From UBA1479 sp963976055 (GTDB lineage: Bacteria; Pseudomonadota; Alphaproteobacteria; Rhodospirillales; Casp-alpha2): 64,000 nt of DNA. This document shows positions 15,974 through 23,443 of this stretch, one piece after another. Below the pieces are notes generated by a model. That model did no database searches, had not been told where the DNA came from, and saw nothing but the letters and a program-made list of their open reading frames with translations. Location of the stretch: NCBI GenBank assembly GCA_963976055.1, contig CAXBJB010000003.1, positions 310,001 to 374,000 on the forward strand. The letters are read 5' to 3'. The position numbers were made by a program, and so were the translations under genes. The stretch's first letter is position 1. Each line of letters begins with the position of its first letter.

Positions 15974-16717
15974 CTATAATCTGACCGGAATACCTTTCTG
16001 TTTCATAAATTTTTTGGCGCTGGCGATGCTGATTTCCGTAAAATGGTAGATGTTCTGGGTGCAGACGGCGGACAGGCCGCCCTGTTCGATCCCCTCGACG
16101 AAATGCTTCCAGTTTCCGGCCCCGGCCAGGCCCAGGACCGGCACGGTGACCGCCGCCGAAACCTGCCGGCAGAGATCCAGGTCGTATCCCTGCAGGGAGC
16201 CATCGCGTTCGACGGAGGTCACCAGGACTTCGCCCGCGCCCAGTTCCTCACCCTCCCCGGCCCAATCCGCTGGGGATTTGCCGGTTGGGGTTGTCGCGAA
16301 ATGGGAATAGACCTCGTATCCATCCCCGGCCTTTCGCGCGTCGACGGACAGGACGACGCATTGCGACCCGTAGGCCTCGGCGATCTGGGTGATCAACTGC
16401 GGGCGGACCAGGGCGCCGGTATTGACGATAACCTTGTCGCCGCCCACGGCCATCATCCGTCGGGCATCGTCGAGGGTCCGGATGCCGCCGCCGACGCTGA
16501 GCGGCACAAAACATTCCTTGGCAAACTGGCTGACGACTTCATAGAAGGCCGACTTGTCGGCGGCGGGATCGCGGGTCACGTCAAGGATCACAATCTCGTC
16601 CACGGACCAGCTGTCCACGAAATTGTGCGTGTACCGGTAATCCGGTTCGAACAGCTTGGTCCTAAACAAAGTGCCTTCATTGAAGGTCAGAACAGTGATG
16701 AGGCGGTTGCGCAACAC
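15974..16717 (-). CDS. hisF: HisF-like ammonia-channelling subunit
   Basis: A 247-residue (beta-alpha)8 barrel related to imidazole glycerol phosphate synthase HisF: RLITVLTFNEGTL, EIVILDVTRD, VPLSVGGGIRTLDDARRMM, GGDKVIVNTGAL and VLSVDARKAGDGYEVYS are recognisable. The first catalytic aspartate of true HisF (in the CLDVKDG motif) is replaced, reading VLTFNEG, while the second (SVDAR) is kept. That fits a protein used only to pass ammonia to the PseA-like amidotransferase and not to make histidine. The start is GTG at 16715-16717, four bases past the hisH-like stop, with TGGAAAAAG upstream; the longer frame upstream only overlaps hisH. Confidence 0.88.
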   Translation of the reverse strand: MLRNRLITVLTFNEGTLFRTKLFEPDYRYTHNFVDSWSVDEIVILDVTRDPAADKSAFYEVVSQFAKECFVPLSVGGGIRTLDDARRMMAVGGDKVIVNTGALVRPQLITQIAEAYGSQCVVLSVDARKAGDGYEVYSHFATTPTGKSPADWAGEGEELGAGEVLVTSVERDGSLQGYDLDLCRQVSAAVTVPVLGLAGAGNWKHFVEGIEQGGLSAVCTQNIYHFTEISIASAKKFMKQKGIPVRL

Positions 16718-16721
16718 GGGC

Positions 16722-17336
16722 TTATGCTTTTTCCAGGAAGTTGCGAAGTAGGGCCAGGCCGTGTTGTTGGCTCTTTTCCGGATGGAATTGCGTTCCGAAC
16801 ACGTTGCCCCTCTGGACAGCGGCGACAAACCTGCCGCCGTAGTCGCAGGTCCCGACGACCGTATCGGCGGGTGGGGAGTCGAGCCTGAATTCATGGACGA
16901 AGTAGAACAGGGCTTCGTCGGGAATTCCGTCGAATAGAATACAGTCGCCGTGCTGCCGGACGTCATTCCAGCCCACATGTGGAAGCCGCAGAGCGTCGTC
17001 GTCGGGGGTCAGGCGAGTCACCGGCGCGTCGATCCAGCCGAGTCCCTTGGTGCGGGTGAATTCGCTGCTTTCGCTCCCCAGAAGCTGAAACCCGAGACAG
17101 ATACCCAAAATCGGGATGCGCTCCCCGATCACCAGGCGGTTCAGTACATCGACGAGACCACGTGCGTTCAGGTTGGCCATGCCTTCCGGATAGGCGCCGA
17201 CGCCCGGCAGGATCAGCTTCTCGCATTTCGCCAGGTCATCGGGGTCGGCGGTGATCGTGCCGGTAAACCCGACCTTGGCGATGGCCCCCGCAACAGAGGT
17301 CAGATTCCCGAGCCCGTAATCGATGATGCCGATCAT
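16722..17336 (-). CDS. hisH: HisH-like glutamine amidotransferase
   Basis: A 204-residue class I glutaminase. It opens with IGIIDYGLGNLTSV, has the nucleophile elbow PILGICLGFQLLGS containing the catalytic cysteine, and TQFHPEKSQQHGLALLRNFL containing the His-Glu pair. It supplies ammonia from glutamine to its HisF-like partner immediately downstream, and from there to the PseA-like amidotransferase. Its ATG overlaps the stop of the SpsF-like gene before it (ATGA). No other histidine biosynthesis gene is nearby, which supports a role in sugar amidination over a role in histidine synthesis. Confidence 0.92.
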   Translation of the reverse strand: MIGIIDYGLGNLTSVAGAIAKVGFTGTITADPDDLAKCEKLILPGVGAYPEGMANLNARGLVDVLNRLVIGERIPILGICLGFQLLGSESSEFTRTKGLGWIDAPVTRLTPDDDALRLPHVGWNDVRQHGDCILFDGIPDEALFYFVHEFRLDSPPADTVVGTCDYGGRFVAAVQRGNVFGTQFHPEKSQQHGLALLRNFLEKA

Positions 17337-18073
17337 GAATCCCCCTGGGTTTCCTGCGGCACGCGGTAGGTGGGGTCGAACAGTTTCGGTTCCCGTTCCG
17401 CCAGGGCCTCGATCTCGGTCACGCCGAACAACGGGTTTTGCGGATAGAGGGCGTCAAAAATCTTGGAAATCCGATGGTAATCGTGAACCGTGTCGAGAAG
17501 ACATTTCAAATGGCTGCGATCCGGTTTGCGGTGGATTTCGATTTTTGGAAAGCGGTCCGGAAGCCGTTCAAAGAACGGGATCATGGTTTCCCGTTCGTAC
17601 ATGTCCTGGGTCTCCCGTTCCAAGGCGCGCAGCGCCGCCGTCTTCAGGACGTGGGTTTCGGTGCCTTCCGGAAAGCCGGAATTGCCGGGGTAACAGGCCC
17701 AGGCGGCATCGGCGCTGATCGCGGCCTGGAGCAGACCACTCGCGAGGTCGGGGTCGGTCGCCGGGCAATCCCCCCACATCCGCACCAGGATGTCCGCCCC
17801 CGTCAGGTCTGCCGCCATCAGGAACCTGGATACCAAATCGTCGTCCGGCCCACGGACAACCTTGACCTCAGAATAGTCCGCCGTCGCTTCGGCGATGGGG
17901 TCGTGGGCCTCGCCCTCGGGGATGGCGAGTACGAAATCGTCAAGCCCCTTGATGCTCAGAGCCCGATCGAAAAGATGATGAATGACCGGCCGGCCGTATA
18001 GCGGCAGCAGCGCCTTCCGGGCAAGTCGGATCGAAGTAAGACGCGCCTGAATGACGCCAACGGCCCTAGTCAT
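17333..18073 (-). CDS. SpsF-like cytidylyltransferase (copy 3)
   Basis: A 246-residue third member of the SpsF-like family. The nucleotide-binding signature reads GVIQARLTSIRLARKALLPL, where the usual R-L-P-G-K has become R-L-A-R-K, an atypical loop. VRMWGDCPATDPDLA carries the GD-x-P motif and CLLDTVHDYHRISKIFDAL the C-terminal motif. It lies just downstream of asnB (35 bp) and is translationally coupled to the hisH-like gene. The changed loop may reflect altered nucleotide or substrate choice. Confidence 0.83.
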   Translation of the reverse strand: MTRAVGVIQARLTSIRLARKALLPLYGRPVIHHLFDRALSIKGLDDFVLAIPEGEAHDPIAEATADYSEVKVVRGPDDDLVSRFLMAADLTGADILVRMWGDCPATDPDLASGLLQAAISADAAWACYPGNSGFPEGTETHVLKTAALRALERETQDMYERETMIPFFERLPDRFPKIEIHRKPDRSHLKCLLDTVHDYHRISKIFDALYPQNPLFGVTEIEALAEREPKLFDPTYRVPQETQGDS

Positions 18074-18108
18074 CGGTTCCTCGCGGCGTTCCGGCCCGAA
18101 CGGAGATG

Positions 18109-19956
18109 TCAGCCCATGTCATGTTGATGATCCAGGAAGATACGGGCGGAGATGAAGCTGAACAAGAACTTGGAGAAGCTGTTGGAGGTCATGTCTTGAT
18201 CAAGGAAGCGGGTGAACTTGTCGCGGTCGACCAGGTCGAAGATTGAGCCGTCGGCCAGAAGACGTTCCCGCGTCGCGGGATCGCGCCGGTCGACCAATGA
18301 ATTGATGGAGGCGTTGAACCCTCGTTTCCGTTTGTCCATGCGCACGGCGTCGGGAACGAGTCCTTCGCCGGATCGGCGCAGCAGAAGCTTCGCGAAGCCG
18401 TCGCCGATGAGATATTCCGACGGGACACTGTAAAGGAATTCCGCGAGGTGTCGGTCCAGGTAGGGGGATCTGTTCTCCACGGAGTAACGCATCGAATTGC
18501 CGTCATCCTCGTGGAGGATGACGGGCACGACCTCGGCGAACAGCTCGTTCATCATCCGGTTGCGGAGCAGTTCGGAGGTGAATTCGGTCTCGGCAAAGGC
18601 CTCGTGGAAGTCGACGGCGAGAAGGCTTTCGAAGACATCCTGGTCCAATAGGATGTGTTCCCGGCAATCCGGAGACTTCACGAAGGTCATGGGATCCTGG
18701 AGAAGGGGGTTTTGAACGTATTGTCCGAAACTGCCGTTCCAGTCCGACAACAGGGCGTCGAAGTCGACCGTCGGATCGATCTGGGCGCGTTTCCACATCT
18801 GGGCGAGCCACATGGAATAGTGATCGTAGTATCCGGTGTACAGTTCGTCGGCCGCCGTCCCTGAAATCGACACCTTGTACCCGGCCTCGTGGATGGCCTC
18901 GGACAGAAAGGAATGGACGTAGTAGCTGATTGTCGCGATCGGAGCGTCGTGATAGGCGACCAGATCGTCCATGCGTGCGAAGAAACCTTCGGTCGAAGTA
19001 TGGATGGCTGTGTGGCGGCAGCCCAAGGCCTCGACCATCAGTTGGATGTTGCGGCTTTCGTCATAGCGCTCATCCCGGTCGATGATCGAGAAGCAGTGGA
19101 TGTCATGGCCCAGCTGTTTCGTCGCGATGGCGGCCAAGGTCGAGGAATCGACCCCGCCGGAAAGACAAAAGGCGAGCGGGACATCGGCGCGGAGGCGCAG
19201 GCGGACGGAATCGAACAGTCGGGTCCGGGCGCCTTCCACGGCCTCTTCCGCCGACATGGGGCGGGGGATGTGGCGCAACTGCCAATAAAACTCAGGCACT
19301 TTCAGGGTGGCGGAATCGAGCGTCAGGTAGGTCGAGGGCGGCAATTCGAACACGCCGTCGAAGAAGGTGTCACCCTGGCTGTAGAGGGTCCGAAAGCCAT
19401 TGGTCAAATAGCGCAGGATCTGGGATTGGTTAACCGGCGGCCGGCGCCCGGCCAGGGCGATCAAGGTTTTGACCTCAGAGGCGAAATACAACGCCCCGTC
19501 TTGCGGCCAAAGGTACAGGGGTTTTTCGCCGAACCGGTCGCGGCACAGCGTCAGAGTCCCGGCCCGGCGGTCGACCAGCGCGAAGGCCCACATGCCCTCC
19601 AGCTTGTCCAGGCAGGCAGGGCCCCACCGCCGCCATGCGGCAAGCAGCACTTCCGTGTCGGAGGAGGTCAGAAAACGCTCGCCCAGGGCTTCCAGTTCGG
19701 ATTTCAGCTCCAGGTAGTTGTAGATCTCCCCGTTGTAGGAAATCACGAGATCGCCCCGTTCGAACGGCTGGTTGGCGCGGGGGTCCAGGTCGATGATCGA
19801 AAGGCGGGTGTGGAAGAGGGATGCGCGGGTCTCTCCCAAGGGCAGATCGACGGAGCCCTGCGCGTCGGGACCCCGACGCGCCATGGAACGCAATGCCGCC
19901 GCCGCGCGCTCGGGCGACGGCACCCTGCTTCCGATGGTTCCCGCGATACCGCACAT
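18109..19956 (-). CDS. asnB: Asparagine synthetase B-type amidotransferase
   Basis: A 615-residue glutamine-hydrolysing amidotransferase. The N-terminal nucleophile cysteine is present in MCGIAGTIGS, with RGPDAQGSVD, HTRLSIIDLDPRANQP and SYNGEIYNYLELK from the glutaminase domain. The C-terminal synthetase domain has the PP-loop FCLSGGVDSSTLAAIA near residue 265 and YSVENRSPYLDRHLAEFLYS. Many AsnB-like proteins in polysaccharide loci amidate a sugar acid or an amino acid substituent; here the operon context points to that kind of use instead of, or as well as, asparagine supply. It lies between the formyltransferase-like gene and the third SpsF-like gene. Confidence 0.9.
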   Translation of the reverse strand: MCGIAGTIGSRVPSPERAAAALRSMARRGPDAQGSVDLPLGETRASLFHTRLSIIDLDPRANQPFERGDLVISYNGEIYNYLELKSELEALGERFLTSSDTEVLLAAWRRWGPACLDKLEGMWAFALVDRRAGTLTLCRDRFGEKPLYLWPQDGALYFASEVKTLIALAGRRPPVNQSQILRYLTNGFRTLYSQGDTFFDGVFELPPSTYLTLDSATLKVPEFYWQLRHIPRPMSAEEAVEGARTRLFDSVRLRLRADVPLAFCLSGGVDSSTLAAIATKQLGHDIHCFSIIDRDERYDESRNIQLMVEALGCRHTAIHTSTEGFFARMDDLVAYHDAPIATISYYVHSFLSEAIHEAGYKVSISGTAADELYTGYYDHYSMWLAQMWKRAQIDPTVDFDALLSDWNGSFGQYVQNPLLQDPMTFVKSPDCREHILLDQDVFESLLAVDFHEAFAETEFTSELLRNRMMNELFAEVVPVILHEDDGNSMRYSVENRSPYLDRHLAEFLYSVPSEYLIGDGFAKLLLRRSGEGLVPDAVRMDKRKRGFNASINSLVDRRDPATRERLLADGSIFDLVDRDKFTRFLDQDMTSNSFSKFLFSFISARIFLDHQHDMG

Positions 19957-20004
19957 CTCGTCGACTGCCGGATTACGAAGGGGAGGAAATGAAATGCGGG
20001 CGGG

Positions 20005-20718
20005 TCAATTGAGTGCCTCCGTATGGCGGCGGAATTTTTCGGCGCAGATTTCCTTGAGAACCCGGGGCATGAACGAGTATTGCCGTCCGCGCTGCTGCAA
20101 CGGCGTGACGATCCGCATGCGGCCCGCGGAGAACGACGTGACCGCAGCATCGCTGATGTCGATGAAGGTTTCGGTGCTGGCGTGGCGCAATTGGTGCAGC
20201 TTCATGCCGTGGTGAAGGCGGATGGGTTTCTGTTCCAGAACAGCGCCGGTATTCAAATCCGGTTCAACGTACTGAACTGTCGTGACCAACCCTTTGAAGT
20301 CTCCGTGATAGACCGCCCAAAGGTCCGTGTCGAGGCCCCGGTATTCCTGCGGCGCCCCGCAATGGAGTGTGACGAGACGTTGCCCGAGAACGGAGAGGAT
20401 CGGGCCGGATAGCTTCCGTGTGCCGAACACGATCGCCACCTCTGCCTTGAAGTCCGCCAGCTTTTCCGCCGCCGAAGACGTGGATAGGGACGGGAATGCC
20501 ACTGCCGGCGCAAGGTCGCCGAGCGCGGGCTCGGACCCGGAGAACCAAGTGTCGCGTTCGAAGGCGTCACGTTCGCCGTCCATCGGATGCGAGGTGTCGA
20601 AGGGGGCTGCGGGGAGGTCCGTTTCCACCAGGACGCCCGCCACCTTATGCCGTTCGGACATGGCCGCGACGAAACGGGCGTGATGAGGCGATTGCGTTGT
20701 CAGAATGGCGATGCGCAT
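20005..20718 (-). CDS. Formyltransferase-like protein with substituted catalytic residues
   Basis: A 237-residue protein resembling the catalytic domain of methionyl-tRNA/sugar N-formyltransferases (family formyl_trans_N): MRIAILTTQSPHHARFV at the start, then LVTLHCGAPQEYRGLDTDLW and VEPDLNTGAVLEQKPI. Classical enzymes use an Asn-His-Asp triad in N-x-H-P-S-L-L-P and L-D-T-G. Here the Asn position is Thr (VTLHCG) and the Asp is Asn (LNTG), with only His kept. It may therefore transfer another group, bind rather than catalyse, or use shifted residues. It is the first gene of the long sugar operon. The ATG at 20718 is preceded by a weak GGTAG. Confidence 0.75.
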   Translation of the reverse strand: MRIAILTTQSPHHARFVAAMSERHKVAGVLVETDLPAAPFDTSHPMDGERDAFERDTWFSGSEPALGDLAPAVAFPSLSTSSAAEKLADFKAEVAIVFGTRKLSGPILSVLGQRLVTLHCGAPQEYRGLDTDLWAVYHGDFKGLVTTVQYVEPDLNTGAVLEQKPIRLHHGMKLHQLRHASTETFIDISDAAVTSFSAGRMRIVTPLQQRGRQYSFMPRVLKEICAEKFRRHTEALN

Positions 20719-20899
20719 GGAGCTACCGCAGTTTGTTGCAGGTCCGGGGTCAACTTGTAATCCCTAATGATATGGGAATCATGTATCGTCGCACGCTAGC
20801 TTTAATTCCTTAAGGGCGGGTTGACGCCTATCTCCGGCCGGGGCACGAATATGCGATGCGCCCGGGCGTCGAAGGGTTTCATCACTACGGATCCACGAT
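20719..20899. promoter_or_regulatory. Divergent intergenic region between the sugar operon and the acyl region
   Basis: The 181 bp between two divergent genes must hold a promoter for each. It is AT-richer than its neighbours and contains TTTAATTCCTTAAG near 20800, but no clear CtrA, sigma-54 or sigma-70 match was found. Confidence 0.45.
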
Positions 20900-21778
20900 A
20901 TGGCAAAGCTGACGGAGAACGACTTTACCGAGGTCCTGGAGGCGTTGCTTCCCAAGGATGATGAGGTTGTCGCGATTTATTCCGGGCTTTGGACCTTTGC
21001 CGGGGGGTTCGGCTGGCCACCGGACCAGATGGGTGAACGCGTCCTGCGTCTGGTTGAGGATTTTCTCGGACCTGACCGGACCTTCGTGTTGCCGGCATAC
21101 AGCTTTCTTGATTTCGCCCGGTTCCGGCGGTTCGACTTGGTCCGGACCATGACGGAAACCGGTGCCTTGCCTGACGCTGCCTTGGCCTGTTACGCTGCCG
21201 GGGATCGTGGCTGGATGCGCAGCCGGTCGGCCATGAACAGCTATTTGGTTCGGGGGCCGCGGTCCGCCGATCTACTCGCCCGGCCCTGCACGACGGCCTG
21301 GGGGGCGGATGGCGTGCTGGGATGGCTGTGTGAGGTCAATGCCCGGGTCTGCGTTCTCGGCGTGCCCTGGGTTTCCTGCAGCATGATGCACCACGCCGAG
21401 GAACTTCAGATGGTGCCCTATCGGTACTTCAAACGGTTCGCCGGAACGCTGTTCAAGGATGGCCAGGAAATCGGCCCCTGCGTCGAGGTCATGTATTCGC
21501 GTTCCCTTCATGCCGTGCCGGAATGGGACATCACCGGGTTCGGCGCGGAACTGCGGGCCCAAGGGGCCGTCGAGGTCAGCGATAACAGGCGCATCCCCAT
21601 GGAGTCCGGTCCGGCGCGGGAGGTGCATCGCGTCAACAGCGAATTGTTTGCCGCCGATCCCTACTGCTACATCACCAACAAGGATGTTCTCGAAAGCTGG
21701 ATCGCCAACGGCAAGGAGGCCGAGGTCGCCGGGCTCAAGCCCAAGGAGCGCTGGCCGCAGCCCGCCGCCGCCGATTGA
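20900..21778 (+). CDS. AAC(3)-family N-acetyltransferase
   Basis: A 292-residue protein of the family named for aminoglycoside 3-N-acetyltransferases. The conserved blocks are FVLPAYSF near residue 70, ETGALPDAALA, then WGADGVLGWLCEVNARVCVLG and CSMMHHAEELQMVPYRYFKRF with the family His-x-x-E. Chromosomal members in glycan loci acylate amino sugars and are not resistance enzymes; two such genes (Cj1296/Cj1297) sit in the comparable C. jejuni flagellin locus, from memory. It is convergent with the acyl-AMP ligase (9 bp gap). Here it could transfer an acetyl or an ACP-borne acyl group to an amino sugar, which is an inference from context. Confidence 0.85.
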   Translation: MAKLTENDFTEVLEALLPKDDEVVAIYSGLWTFAGGFGWPPDQMGERVLRLVEDFLGPDRTFVLPAYSFLDFARFRRFDLVRTMTETGALPDAALACYAAGDRGWMRSRSAMNSYLVRGPRSADLLARPCTTAWGADGVLGWLCEVNARVCVLGVPWVSCSMMHHAEELQMVPYRYFKRFAGTLFKDGQEIGPCVEVMYSRSLHAVPEWDITGFGAELRAQGAVEVSDNRRIPMESGPAREVHRVNSELFAADPYCYITNKDVLESWIANGKEAEVAGLKPKERWPQPAAAD

Positions 21779-21787
21779 TCGGGGCCC

Positions 21788-23167
21788 CTATGACAGGTTG
21801 GCTCGGACTTTCTTGAACCGGACGTTGTGATGCCCTTCGGCGTCGACCACGACGAACCGTACCGGCACCTTGTATTTTGCCAGACGTTCGTTGCACTGCT
21901 GGCGCAGGCGTTCCGACAGTTCGAACGGGTCTTCCGGCTCGAACAGCGAGACCTTGGCCTGGACAACCTGGCCCATGATGGGATGGGCGCGAGCCTCTAC
22001 CGTCGCGTTGCGGATGTTGGGTAGGGACATCAGCACGTTCTCGACCTCGATAGGATAGACCTTCTTGCCGCCGGTGTTGATGACCTCGGTCTTGCGGCCC
22101 AGGAACCGCATGTAACCGTCCTTGATTTCAACCTCGTCGCCGGTGCACATCCAGCCTTCCGCGTCGAACGGGTCGGGCGCATTCAGGTAACCCACCATGT
22201 TGGCTTCAGACCGGATCCACAGAATGCCGTCGACCACCTTGGTTTCGAAGCCGCTGCCGCCAACCTTGAGCCAAAGGGAGCCGTTGTCGCGGGATTCGGA
22301 CCGCAGAACGCCCAACTCCGACAGTCCGTAGGTCTGCTTCAGTTTGGCGTTGGGGAAGATTTCCGAGACCTGTTGCAGGGTCGCCTCGGGCATCAGTTCG
22401 GTGCCGTAGGTGATCAGTTCGACCGAAGACAGGTCATGGGCAGCGTAGATGCGGCTGGCGATCAGGAAGTTGAGGAACGTCGGCGTCGTCGGCAGCAGGG
22501 TGGCGCGGGCGGTTTCGATCGCCCTGGCCACGACAGCCGGATCCCTGACCCCTCCCAGGCAGACACCGGCGCCACCGTAGGCAAAGGTCGACAGGAAGGT
22601 GTTGAAGCCTCCGAAGTGATCCATCAGCAAGAACAGGACCGTCCGCCATCCCTTGCGCGGGGCGATGAATTTGCGCGACACCTGGGTTACGTCCTGAAGG
22701 ATGCCCTTGGGCTTGCCGGTGGATCCGGAGGTAAAGACCACCAGCCCCGGATGTCCGCGTTCGCGGAATTTGGCGATCAGATCCGGCGTTTGCTGTGAGG
22801 GGCGGTGTTCGCAGGTCGCCTGGTCGTCGGCGTTGAATCGGTAGAGTGCGACCGCGCCCGCCATGTCCAGAAGACCGCCGAGTTCCGCATCGACATCGCC
22901 GGTCAGGGGCACGATGATGGCGCGACGCCGAATGGCGGCGAGCATCATGGCGCTCGTCTCGGGGCTGAAGTCGCCGTATAGGGCGGCCACGTCCCCTGCA
23001 TTGATGCCATCGTCGGCGAGGCGCTTGTCCCAGGCCTCTATGCGGCGCCAAAGGTCGGCATAGGTCGTTTCCATGCCGTTCCAGAACAACGCGGGGGCGT
23101 CCCCGCCGCCCTGGATGCGCGACAGGATGATGTCGTGGGCCGGAATGTCCCTGTCGCCTGAGGTCAT
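21788..23167 (-). CDS. Acyl-AMP ligase (ANL superfamily)
   Basis: A 459-residue adenylate-forming enzyme that activates a carboxylic acid with ATP and passes it to CoA or an ACP. The P-loop LVVFTSGSTGKPKGI is near residue 140, YGLSELGV near 285, TGDEVEI near 345, and NTGGKKVYPIEVENVL opens the C-terminal subdomain; a lysine-rich end (VRFKKVRANLS) sits where the catalytic lysine is expected. Its ATG overlaps the stop of the upstream ACP gene (ATGA), so that ACP is the likely acceptor. C. jejuni has a similar ligase/ACP pair (Cj1307/Cj1308) in its flagellin glycan locus, from memory. The substrate acid is not predictable. Confidence 0.9.
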   Translation of the reverse strand: MTSGDRDIPAHDIILSRIQGGGDAPALFWNGMETTYADLWRRIEAWDKRLADDGINAGDVAALYGDFSPETSAMMLAAIRRRAIIVPLTGDVDAELGGLLDMAGAVALYRFNADDQATCEHRPSQQTPDLIAKFRERGHPGLVVFTSGSTGKPKGILQDVTQVSRKFIAPRKGWRTVLFLLMDHFGGFNTFLSTFAYGGAGVCLGGVRDPAVVARAIETARATLLPTTPTFLNFLIASRIYAAHDLSSVELITYGTELMPEATLQQVSEIFPNAKLKQTYGLSELGVLRSESRDNGSLWLKVGGSGFETKVVDGILWIRSEANMVGYLNAPDPFDAEGWMCTGDEVEIKDGYMRFLGRKTEVINTGGKKVYPIEVENVLMSLPNIRNATVEARAHPIMGQVVQAKVSLFEPEDPFELSERLRQQCNERLAKYKVPVRFVVVDAEGHHNVRFKKVRANLS

Positions 23168-23409
23168 GTGAACGCGATGCCGTGTTCTTCCAGGACGATC
23201 CTGATGAGCGGGTAGTTGAGAATTTCGACCGTCTGCTCCTCGGTAAAGGAGATATCGAATTCAGCCTCCAGGGCCAAAACCAGATTGAGGTGGCGCAGAG
23301 AATCCCACTGTTCCACCGTATCGACGGAGGTGTCTTCGCCGATTATCGCTGCATCGATCTTGAGGATGTCCGCGATCACGCCCTTGAGCCGAGTTTCATT
23401 GCCGGTCAT
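23164..23409 (-). CDS. Acyl carrier protein (ACP 1)
   Basis: An 81-residue carrier protein. The phosphopantetheine site is the serine in EQWDSLRHLNLVLALE, near residue 37. The spacing to the end and the four-helix pattern fit the ACP family. It is translationally coupled to the acyl-AMP ligase downstream and lies 34 bp past the FkbH-like gene, so it may carry either the ligase product or the glyceryl unit expected from FkbH-like enzymes. Confidence 0.93.
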   Translation of the reverse strand: MTGNETRLKGVIADILKIDAAIIGEDTSVDTVEQWDSLRHLNLVLALEAEFDISFTEEQTVEILNYPLIRIVLEEHGIAFT

Positions 23410-23443
23410 TTGTCGTTCCTTACTGCTCGTCCCCGCCGTCGTT

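Noticed and set aside
15974..17336. Histidine biosynthesis genes
   Set aside because: Only hisH- and hisF-like genes are present, next to a PseA-like gene, and one HisF catalytic Asp is missing.
20900..21778. Aminoglycoside resistance gene
   Set aside because: The AAC(3) family name comes from resistance enzymes, but the context is a glycan/acyl locus with chromosomal codon use and no mobile element.
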